Shown here one piece after another: positions 50,605 to 59,800 of a stretch of DNA of 64,000 nucleotides. Both the position numbers and the translations under genes were made by a program. The notes under the pieces are model-generated. The model saw only the letters and a program-made list of their open reading frames with translations. It searched no databases and had not been told where the DNA came from. Each line of letters starts with the position of its first letter. The first letter of the stretch is position 1. Source of the DNA: Nocardia amamiensis NBRC 102102 (lineage in GTDB: Bacteria; Actinomycetota; Actinomycetes; Mycobacteriales; Mycobacteriaceae); the NCBI RefSeq assembly GCF_001612745.1, contig NZ_BDBA01000005.1, positions 1 to 64,000 of the forward strand. Reading direction: 5' to 3'.

Positions 50605-50819
50605 GCATCGCGGTCTTCACGTGCACGGCCGTCGCCATCCTCGTGCAGATGGGTTGCTATTTCGGGGCCACGCTGATGCTCGAACGTCGAGTAGACCGCG
50701 AGCTGGCACCGCCGCGTCGGCCGTTGCCGCCGGAGGTATTACGGCTGCTCACCGAAGCGGGTGTCGTCATCCCACTGCCGTCCGCAACGTTCGCCTTACG
50801 GATTTCCCATCCGAGCTGA
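50601..50819 (+). CDS. 72-residue small membrane protein
   Basis: Starts ATG 50601 overlapping the previous stop (ATGA). Residues 2-25 (SIAVFTCTAVAILVQMGCYFGATLML) are a single membrane helix, followed by a basic and proline-rich cytoplasmic part (ERRVDRELAPPRRPLPPEVLRLL). No family recognised. It ends the small-gene run and converges with the RBBP9-like hydrolase gene. Confidence 0.6.
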   Translation: MSIAVFTCTAVAILVQMGCYFGATLMLERRVDRELAPPRRPLPPEVLRLLTEAGVVIPLPSATFALRISHPS

Positions 50820-50832
50820 ATAGAGCCGCTGG

Positions 50833-51414
50833 CTAGCGGAACGAATGGCCGAGACCGACGGCTACCAGAACTTCACGTAGCGAAGTGACGCCGTCCGAAG
50901 CGAGGAAGTGACCGGCTCCGGGAACCACCTCTGCGGAAATTCCGAGGAGGTCGGCAAGACGATCGGTGTGACCGATGGGAACCAGCGGGTCCGAGTCGGA
51001 CCGGATGACCGTGAGTCGACCGATGTGGTTGCTGAACCCCGCCACATCGCAGCCGTCTCCGATGTACGCATTCAATTCCGGGAGCGCGGGGAGTCGCTCG
51101 ACGAATCCGGACACCAGCACGAGAGTGCCGACGTGCCAGGACTGCGGAAGTGAGCGCAGATAGCGCAGCACGGTCAGGCAGCCCAGGCTGTGCGCGACGA
51201 TAATCGAGTTCTCGTCAACGGCGCCCAACTCGGCGCGGACGGCCTCCGCCCACTGCGCGTGGTCCGGCTCGTGCGGGTTCGGAAGAGCCGGAACCGTGGT
51301 CGGGATGCCGACCGCGTCGAGTTGCCCGGCCAGCCAACCGAACCAGTGATCCTCAGGGGATGCGTGGTAACCGTGGATGATCGAGGCACGCCGTTGGGTT
51401 GTTCCAGTTGTCAT
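50833..51414 (-). CDS. RBBP9/YdeN-family alpha/beta hydrolase
   Basis: A 193-residue alpha/beta hydrolase of the RBBP9/YdeN type. It opens with ASIIHGYHASPEDHWFGWLAGQLDA. The nucleophile is in IIVAHSLGCLTVLRYL (HSLGC), the acidic residue in SDSDPLVPI and the histidine in VPGAGHFLASDG. These small serine hydrolases have no agreed substrate. It is divergent from a MerR gene; the 6+6 inverted repeat 19 bases before its ATG suggests control by that regulator. Confidence 0.88.
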   Translation of the reverse strand: MTTGTTQRRASIIHGYHASPEDHWFGWLAGQLDAVGIPTTVPALPNPHEPDHAQWAEAVRAELGAVDENSIIVAHSLGCLTVLRYLRSLPQSWHVGTLVLVSGFVERLPALPELNAYIGDGCDVAGFSNHIGRLTVIRSDSDPLVPIGHTDRLADLLGISAEVVPGAGHFLASDGVTSLREVLVAVGLGHSFR

Positions 51415-51432
51415 ACGGCAGGAGGGTATGGG

Positions 51433-51448
51433 TTCACGTCAGCGTGAA
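51433..51448. promoter_or_regulatory. inverted repeat, MerR operator candidate
   Basis: TTCACG, four bases (TCAG), CGTGAA: a perfect 6-base dyad between the divergent RBBP9-like hydrolase (start 51414) and the MerR gene (start 51476). The CACG-TCAG-CGTG core resembles operators of MerR-family regulators. Confidence 0.55.
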
Positions 51449-51475
51449 TGTCAAGCCGATGAGGAGGAACCAAGG

Positions 51476-51835
51476 GTGCTGATCAGCGAACTCGCCATGT
51501 CGACCGGCGCAAGCGCGCGAGCGCTACGCCACTACGAGGATCAAGGACTATTGGTCCCGGCTCGTAACAGCAGCGGATACCGGGAGTACTCCGAATCCGA
51601 TGTCACCCGCGTTGCCCAGATCAGAATGATGGTCTCCGCTGGTTTGGGAACCGCGACCATCCGAAAATACCTCGATTGCGTCCGCACCGGCGATCATGGC
51701 ATTTTCCTCGAAATGTGCCCAGAGCTGCGAGCGGAACTGGACGACTTGGCCAGACGCATCGAAGCCCGGCAAGCCGAACTCAGCCAGACACGGCAACGAT
51801 TGAACAGGCTCGCATCCATGTCGACACCATCATGA
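51476..51835 (+). CDS. MerR-family transcriptional regulator
   Basis: A 119-residue regulator. The winged helix is at residues 2-70 (LISELAMSTGASARALRHYEDQGLLVPARNSSGYREYSESDVTRVAQIRMMVSAGLGTATI is the region). A dimerisation helix (residues ~85-112) follows and there is no separate effector domain, so it is a minimal MerR protein. GTG 51476 is chosen because GAGGAGGA lies just upstream; the longer frame runs through the operator. Confidence 0.88.
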   Translation: MLISELAMSTGASARALRHYEDQGLLVPARNSSGYREYSESDVTRVAQIRMMVSAGLGTATIRKYLDCVRTGDHGIFLEMCPELRAELDDLARRIEARQAELSQTRQRLNRLASMSTPS

Positions 51836-51845
51836 ACCGCGACAA

Positions 51846-52460
51846 CTAGATCGGGCCGTCACCGCGGACGAGTTCCAGCGCCTGCGCGGCGGTCAGGCAC
51901 CCAGCAGTAACGAGTTCGAGGTTGGTCAGCGCGAAATCGTGCGCTTCCGGGCTCGCAGCAGCAACGCAGTCGGACACCGGGTGCACGGTGAACCCGAGGT
52001 CGGTGCCGTGCCGCGCGGTCTGCTCGACGGTCAGGTCGGTCGCGACGCCGGTGATGAAGAGCGTCCCGATGCCTTGATCCGCCAACCACTCCGGAAGCTT
52101 GCTGCCCGCGAGCCCGGACAGCTTCTGGTTGTCGAACACGTCTGTCGGCTGCGCCTCCATCTCCGGAATGATCGCGCTACCGGGCGAATCGGGGCGGAAT
52201 TCGGTTTGCGCCGCGCCGACCGAGCGCATGAAGCCGGTGTTGCGCACGAGCTCGCCCTCGCCGACCGGGATGGTGAACCGGGTGAAGACAACCGGCACAT
52301 CCAGCGCGAGCGCCGCCGCGTGGAAGTCCGTCGCACGAGGCACCACACCGCTGGCCGCGACCGGCGCGGCTAACATCGGCCCGAAAAAGCCTTCCGGCCG
52401 AATGACATTCACTTGCCAGTGCAGCGCCAGTACGGCGGCGCGGATGCGTCGGATCGCCAT
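51846..52460 (-). CDS. isochorismatase-fold protein lacking catalytic residues
   Basis: A 204-residue protein with the cysteine-hydrolase/isochorismatase fold (ATDFHAAALALDVPVVFTRF, DSPGSAIIPEM, ITGVATDLTVEQTARHGTDLGF). The catalytic triad of the family is Asp-Lys-Cys. Here the Asp position near residue 11 reads VLALHWQVN instead of VxDMQNDF, and the Cys of GVATxxCVExTA is Thr. Only the region around the Lys (DNQKLSGL) remains. It is therefore either a non-catalytic homologue or has another chemistry. It lies between the MerR gene and fadD5-like gene without obvious linkage. Confidence 0.8.
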   Translation of the reverse strand: MAIRRIRAAVLALHWQVNVIRPEGFFGPMLAAPVAASGVVPRATDFHAAALALDVPVVFTRFTIPVGEGELVRNTGFMRSVGAAQTEFRPDSPGSAIIPEMEAQPTDVFDNQKLSGLAGSKLPEWLADQGIGTLFITGVATDLTVEQTARHGTDLGFTVHPVSDCVAAASPEAHDFALTNLELVTAGCLTAAQALELVRGDGPI

Positions 52461-52526
52461 GGGACGACCTTACGCATTCAACGCCCATCGCTGCGTCGAT
52501 TCACGTGAAACGTGCGCTCCTGGCAT

Positions 52527-54098
52527 TCAGGACGAATAGTCCTTGCGCAACTGCACTTTCACGACCTTGCCACTGGCGTTGCGCGGCAGCTCGGGCATCA
52601 GCACCAGATCTTTGGGGTGCTTGTAGCGGGCCAGATTCTCGTTGAGGAACGGCTCGAGCTCAGCCAGCGTCAGCTCGTCGTCCGGGTTGTGCAGCGCGAC
52701 CGCCGCGACCGGGACCTCACCCCACCTCTCGTGTGCGCGGCCAACCACGGCCGCCTCCCGAATCTTCGGGTGCGCGAACAGGACGTTCTCCACCTCGGCG
52801 CAGTAGATGTTCTCGCCGCCGGAGATGATCATGTCCTTCTTGCGGTCCACCACATAGATGAAGCCCTCCTCGTCCTGGCGGACCAGATCGCCGGAGTGGA
52901 ACCAGCCGCCCGCGAACGCCTCCGCAGTGGCCTCCGGCTTGTTCCAGTAGCCCTGCATGAGGGTGGGTCCGCGGTAGACGATTTCACCCACCTCGCCAGG
53001 AGCGACGTCGTTCATCTCGTCATCGACGATGCGTGCCTGAATGGTCGGGATGGGCTTGCCCACCGAGCCGATCTTGCGGATCGCGTCCTTGCCCTCCAGG
53101 ACGCAGGTGATCGGCGACATCTCTGTCTGTCCGAACACCGCGACATTGAACGCGTTCGGGAAGCACTCGGCCATCGCGCGCAGCACGGTGTCCGACGCGG
53201 GCGCGGCGCCCCAGCTCAGCACCTCGAGCGCGAGTTTGCGTTCCTTCACGGTCGGGTGATCGCAGACCAGCTGCCACTGCGCGGGCACGCAGAAGGCGGA
53301 GGTGGCCTGCTCGCGCTCCAGCGCGTCGAGGAATTCCCCGGCGTCGAACGCCCCGAGCGGGTGCAGCACCGTCTTGGCGCCGAGCTGGAAAGCCGGTGCG
53401 AGACTGCCGAGTCCGGCGATGTGGAACAGCGGCGAGGTGCACAGTCCGATCGAATCCGGTTCCAGCGCCAGCGCCCGGATGCAGGTCAGCGCTTGGGCGT
53501 TCATGTTCGCGTGGGTCAGCACCGCGCCCTTCGGGTTGCCCGTGGTGCCCGAGGTGTACATGATCAAGCTGGGGGTGTCTTCGGGGATGTCCAGCGGGAT
53601 ATGCGGTTCGCCGTCTTCGGCGAGCAAGTCGTCGAAGCCGACCACGCCCTCGCCGGACGCGCCGCCGATCACCACGCAGGTCTCCAGGGCGGGAGCCTGC
53701 GCGCGTACCGCAGTGGCCAGTGGTTGCAGCACGGTATCGCTGACGATCGCTTTGGCGCCGCTATCGCTGACGATGTAGGCGACTTCGGGCGGTGTGAGCC
53801 GGAAGTTGACCGGGACCGCGATCGCCCCGAGCGCGTTGATGCCGAAGACGGCTTCGAGGTATTCGGGGTAGTTCAGCGCGAGGATCAGCACCCGATCGCC
53901 GAATCCGACTCCCCGGCGCGCCAGCCCGTCGGCGAATTTCATTGATCGCTCGTGCAATTGGCGCCACGTGGTGTCCACGCCATGGAACCGCACCGCGACC
54001 GCGTCCGGGCGCATCTGCGCATGCACGGCGATCTGGTTGTTCCAGTGGTTGCGCCGCGACCTGAACGGCTCGGCGAGCGCTGCTGCCCCGGTGGTCAT
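52527..54098 (-). CDS. long-chain acyl-CoA synthetase, FadD5-like
   Basis: A 523-residue ANL-superfamily enzyme. It has the P-loop-type motif IMYTSGTTGNPKGAVLTHAN near residue 175, FGQTEMSPITC, the adenylate motif GGWFHSGDLVRQDEEGFIYVVDRKKDMIISGGENIY near residue 400 (the D of SGDL and the RKKD hinge) and the catalytic lysine in LPRNASGKVVK. N-terminal NHWNNQIAVHAQMRPDAVAVRF and the overall sequence are closest to M. tuberculosis FadD5 as I recall it. It activates fatty acids (possibly of mycolic or sterol origin) as CoA esters. It is divergent from an NMO gene. Confidence 0.92.
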   Translation of the reverse strand: MTTGAAALAEPFRSRRNHWNNQIAVHAQMRPDAVAVRFHGVDTTWRQLHERSMKFADGLARRGVGFGDRVLILALNYPEYLEAVFGINALGAIAVPVNFRLTPPEVAYIVSDSGAKAIVSDTVLQPLATAVRAQAPALETCVVIGGASGEGVVGFDDLLAEDGEPHIPLDIPEDTPSLIMYTSGTTGNPKGAVLTHANMNAQALTCIRALALEPDSIGLCTSPLFHIAGLGSLAPAFQLGAKTVLHPLGAFDAGEFLDALEREQATSAFCVPAQWQLVCDHPTVKERKLALEVLSWGAAPASDTVLRAMAECFPNAFNVAVFGQTEMSPITCVLEGKDAIRKIGSVGKPIPTIQARIVDDEMNDVAPGEVGEIVYRGPTLMQGYWNKPEATAEAFAGGWFHSGDLVRQDEEGFIYVVDRKKDMIISGGENIYCAEVENVLFAHPKIREAAVVGRAHERWGEVPVAAVALHNPDDELTLAELEPFLNENLARYKHPKDLVLMPELPRNASGKVVKVQLRKDYSS

Positions 54099-55391
<1,293 letters not shown>

Positions 55392-55396
55392 CCGGG

Positions 55397-56371
55397 TTAC
55401 TTGCTCGCGCGGGCGGTGACGGCCTCGTAGTCGTGGCTGGCGATGAGTTCGATGTCGTCGGGCAGCGCGTGTAGGCGGTGGATGGTGGTGAAGGCGGCGT
55501 CGCGGTCGGAGTCGAAGAGTTTGCCCGGCATCGGCGCCTTTTCGCGGAGCAGGTCGACCTGCAGCTTGCTCCAGACGGCGTCGCCCGCGAACAGCACCCG
55601 GCTGCCGTCATCCACCGCCAGCAGCACGCCGATGCTGCCCGGCGTGTGGCCCGCGAGATCGACCAGCAGTACCGAACCGTCGCCGAACAGGTCTTTGCTG
55701 CGTGGGAAGGTGAGCACCGGTGGTCCGTCCAGCTCGAATCGGTCGAATGTACGTCCGCGCAGTGGCCCGCGCGCCACACCGGCCGGGGCGTGCGGACCGC
55801 CCATGGCCCAGTCGTATTCGGCCGCGGGCAACCGGACCTCGACCGCGGGAGGCAATTCCAGCAGGCCGGAGACGTGGTCCCAGTGCAGGTGGGTGGGCAG
55901 CACGAAATCGATCTCGGAACCGGCGATGTCGTGCGCGGCGAGCGCGTCGGACAGACCGAGCACCGGTTTGTCCGGCGCGACGAGCAGCGGGACCGGGAAC
56001 GGCAACTCGGGCAGCACCCGGTCGTGCACGCCCGCGCACAGGGCGGGATCGACCAGGAACCGCGCCTTCGGATGCTCGACCAGGAACGCCGCCATCGACA
56101 GCGTCATCTCCCGCAGGCTGCGCACGCCCTCGGCCACGATGGTGGTCGGCGCCGACATGGTGGCTTGGTTCAGCACGGTGAGTCGCACCGCGGCGCTCGC
56201 GGTGGGCAGCGGACGCACCTCGAGATTCGCCAGCAGTGCGGTGTCGGGGCGGCGCGGGCGCAGTAGGCGGCCCGGCGTCGCCGCCAGCGCGGCACAGCAG
56301 CGCAGCAGAGTGGGCACGATCGGCGTGCGCTCGGCGCGGGTGGCGGCACCGCTGTCCGGTTCGGTCACCAT
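55397..56371 (-). CDS. MBL-fold metallo-hydrolase
   Basis: A 324-residue metallo-beta-lactamase-fold hydrolase. It has the full metal motif LPTHLHWDHVSGL (HxHxDH), the next histidine in DLAGHTPGSIGVLL, the bridging aspartate in VLFAGDAVW and the last histidine in ELIASHDYEAV. The N-terminal ~110 residues, rich in Arg, Ala and Leu, are a family-specific extension. The substrate is unknown. ATG 56371 is chosen; the longer frame runs through the dispersed repeat at 56426. It is divergent from the ACP-PKS cluster. Confidence 0.85.
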   Translation of the reverse strand: MVTEPDSGAATRAERTPIVPTLLRCCAALAATPGRLLRPRRPDTALLANLEVRPLPTASAAVRLTVLNQATMSAPTTIVAEGVRSLREMTLSMAAFLVEHPKARFLVDPALCAGVHDRVLPELPFPVPLLVAPDKPVLGLSDALAAHDIAGSEIDFVLPTHLHWDHVSGLLELPPAVEVRLPAAEYDWAMGGPHAPAGVARGPLRGRTFDRFELDGPPVLTFPRSKDLFGDGSVLLVDLAGHTPGSIGVLLAVDDGSRVLFAGDAVWSKLQVDLLREKAPMPGKLFDSDRDAAFTTIHRLHALPDDIELIASHDYEAVTARASK

Positions 56372-56425
56372 GCCACCGTAAGGGATCGCCGTGGTTCGCG
56401 AAAGGCAGGGCATGCAGCGGAAACG

Positions 56426-56455
56426 CGGCTGCCTCGCCATCGCTCGGCCCGGCGC
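56426..56455. repeat. second copy of the dispersed intergenic element
   Basis: Matches 38001-38030 in 29 of 30 bases (the only difference is A for T in GCC(A/T)TCGCTCGG). The match continues weakly into CGGCGCGGGCT, as at the far end of the 38-kb array (38207-38217). It lies in the divergent spacer between the metallo-hydrolase and the ACP gene. A poorer relative (about 24 of 30) begins at 44375, directly after the flippase-like gene. Confidence 0.8.
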
Positions 56456-56573
56456 GGGCTTCGGACGGCTGCGCCTTCGATGCGACCTTGCTCCGGCCGA
56501 TTTCTGCGGCATAATCGCGTGGGTACCGTTCTCTGTGGGTAGCAGTAGCCGGGAGACGGGGAGGGAGGACGCG

Positions 56574-56870
56574 ATGCCGCCCAGTCTTCCGGACGGGCAC
56601 AGTGGTGTGCAGGGGAACGACGGTTCGCTCGGCTACGGCCGGCGCACCGCGTTGACTTGCGCCGCCGTCACGGCCGTTGCGGACCTACTAGGGATCGACG
56701 CCGCCACGGTGTCGACCAGTTCGCCCTTTACCGATCTCGGCCTCAGTTCCACCCAGCTTGCGAGGCTGACCGCCCATCTCGAAGACGCTATGGGAGTCGA
56801 GGTTCCGCTGACCGCGATCTACGACCATCCAGACATCGAGCAGCTTGTCGAGTATCTCGCGATGCGATGA
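56574..56870 (+). CDS. free-standing acyl carrier protein
   Basis: A 98-residue carrier protein. The phosphopantetheine serine is Ser59 in FTDLGLSSTQLARL (LGxxS), with the usual helix 1 (TALTCAAVTAVADLLGI) and helix 3 (YDHPDIEQLVEYLAM). The first 20 residues are a flexible tail. Its stop overlaps the PKS start (ATGA), so the two are co-translated. With a fatty acyl-AMP ligase at the other end of the cluster, its likely job is to carry the fatty-acyl starter unit. GGGAGGA precedes ATG 56574. Confidence 0.95.
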   Translation: MPPSLPDGHSGVQGNDGSLGYGRRTALTCAAVTAVADLLGIDAATVSTSSPFTDLGLSSTQLARLTAHLEDAMGVEVPLTAIYDHPDIEQLVEYLAMR

Positions 56871-59800
56871 GCACCGCGCCTACGGACTCGATCGGCTCGC
56901 ATACACCCGTCGCCATCATCGGCATCGGCTGCCGCCTGCCCGGAGCGGCGAGCGCTGCCGAATTCTGGCGGCTGTTACTCGACGGCCGGGATGCCACGTC
57001 CACACCGCCCGCCGGCCGCTTGGGCGCCCGGCGCGGCGGCTACCTCGACGATGTCGAGTCGTTCGACAACGACTGGTTCGCCATCTCCGAGCGGGAAGCC
57101 GCCGTCATGGACCCGCAGCAGCGGCTCGCGCTGGAGGTCGCGGTGGAGGCGCTCGACGACGCCGGAATCGGTTATCGCGCACGCGGATCCGACGCAGCAG
57201 TGGTATTCGGCGCGTCCGGGTACGACCACGGCATAGCAGTGCTCGGCCGGGAAGGTCACGACGCCCAGTACGCGGTGACCGGGTCGGCGCTCAGCATCAT
57301 CGCCAACCGGTTGTCGTACGTGCTCGATCTGCACGGGCCGAGCCTGGTGCTCGACAGCGCGTGCTCGTCCTCACTCGCCGCGGTGGATCTCGCGGTCCGG
57401 TTGCTCGCCGACGGCACCGTCCCGTTCGCCATCGTCGGCGGCGTCAATCTGGTGCTATTGGAGCACACGTCGAACTACCTGGCCGAGAGCGGTTTCCTGT
57501 CGCCAGGCGGGCGCACGGCACCGTTCGACGCCGCCGCCGACGGCTATGCCCGCGGCGACGGCTGCGCGGTGGTCGTCCTGCAACGGACCGCCGACGCGCT
57601 GCGCGAGGGCAATCGGGTGTACGCGGAAATCATCGGGACAGCCGTCGGATCGGACGGACGCTCCAACGGCCTCTACGCACCGAACGGCCGCGCGCAGCAG
57701 GAGACACTGCGCACCGCGTGGTCGCGTGCCGGTAGTACGCCGCGCGGTGCTGGCTACATCGAATGTCACGGCACCGGAACGCCTTTGGGCGACGCCGTGG
57801 AGATCGGCGCGCTGGCCGCCGCGCTCGGCGAGGGCACCCAGCGCTCGAGCGAACGGTCGCACGTCGACACCCCGCAACCGAACCAACAGTCACGCACCGA
57901 CACCCCGCAACCGAACCAACAGTCACGCACCGACACTCCGCGATCGAGCGACCGGTCGCGCACCGAGACTCAGCGACCGAACCAACAGTCACGCACCGAC
58001 GCACCGCGACCGCTCGAGCAGTCGCGCACCGACACTCAGCGACCGAACCAACAGTCACGCATCGACGCACAGCGATCGAGCGACCGGTCGCGCATAGACG
58101 CGAACGATCCGATCTGGATCGGCTCGGTGAAGTCCAATATCGGACATCTGGAGGCGGCGGCCGGAGTCACCGGGCTGGTGAAGGCCGCCCTGTCCATCCA
58201 TCACGGCGTGATCGCGCCGACGATCAACCTCCGCGCCGAACACCCGTTGCTGCACCTGGCCGAGCGTGGTCTGCGTGTGCCGACCGAGCCGGTGGACTGG
58301 AGTCACGTACCCGCACCGGAGCGCATGGCGGGCGTCAGCTCGTTCGGATTCGGTGGCACGAATGCGCACATCGCGGTGCGCGGTGTCGCCGCGCCACGGC
58401 AGGACCGGAGCGATCACTTCCCGGTAGTGCTGCCGCTGACTGCCCGCGACGACGTGGAGCTGCGCGAGCACGCGCTGCGGCTGGCCGACGAGCTGGATCG
58501 CGCCTGCCCGCCGCTGGGCGAGTTCGCCGCGGACACAACTCGATCGCTTCCCGAAACCACGCGAGCCGCGGTCCTGGCGCACGACCACCGGGACGCGGTA
58601 CACCGGCTGCGTGCCTTCGGCCGCGGCGACGTCGGCACAGTGCTCGGCCCTATGCGGAACCGCCGCCCTGGCGGCCTGCTCTTGTTGTTCTCCGGTCAAG
58701 GTGGCCAGCATCCGAAGATGGGTCGTGCGCTGGCGGCGCGATATCCGGTCTTCGCCACCGCGCTCGCCGAAGCGACCGACGCGATCGTGGCGGCGGGTGG
58801 ACCGCGAATCTGGACGCCGCGGCACGGTTTCGCTTTCGCTGCCACGGATGGCGCGCACGCTACCGAACTGGTCCAGCCCGCGCTGTTCGCGTTCCAAGTG
58901 GCAGTGGTGAAACTCTTGGCGGCGTTCGGCATTCGGCCCGATGCGGTGGCCGGGCATAGTCTCGGCGAGATCGCCGCCGCCACGGTCGGCGGCGCGCTGT
59001 CCCTGGCGGACGCGGCGCGCATTGTGGTGCTGCGCAGCGCGACCCTGGCCAATTTGGACGGCCACGGCGCGATGGCGGTGCTGGAGGCGGCCCCGGACGA
59101 AGCGACGAAACTGGTCGAGCCGATGCACCGGGAGGTGGGCATCGCCGCGGTCAACGGCCCCAGATCGGTAGTGGTGTCCGGCACGCCGCGCTATATCGAC
59201 ACGCTGGTGCGCCGAGCCACTCGCCGCAACATGTTCGCGCGTCGGCTCGCCGTCGACTTCGCCGCGCACGGCCCGCAGGTCGCCGCCGTGCTCCCGGCGT
59301 TCGTCGGGGCACTGAGCGAGATCACTCCGCTGGCGCCGCAGGTGCCGGTGTACTCGACGGCTCGGCGCGGCGCGAAGATCACCACAGCCGCCATGGACCG
59401 CGACTACTGGGCCGAGAATGCCGCGGGCACCGTGCAGTTGGCGGCGGCGATGGAACGCGCCGCCGAGGACGGCATCTCGACCGTGCTGGAGATCGGCCCG
59501 CATCCCGTACTCACCTCCGCCGTGCGGGAATACCCGGAGTTCCGTGAGGGCACGCATCCGGTGGCGCTGCGCGAGGACGAGGCAGACGGATTCCTCGCCG
59601 GTCTGGCCCGGCTGTACCTGGAGGGGCGGCCGGTCGACTGGTCGGCACTCGGCCCGTTCGGCGGCGCATTGCCCCGGCAGTGGCGCAAGCGGAGGTTCCC
59701 GCTCATGGTGTCGGGACCCGCGAACGGGCAGACCCCCGAATCCGCTTTTCGCACCGAGGATCTCACCGATCACGTGGTGCACGGCGACAGCACGGTGCCC

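Noticed and set aside
57842..58104. CRISPR array or inserted mobile element in the PKS
   Set aside because: 33-base units are contiguous without spacers and keep the reading frame; no terminal repeats or transposase.
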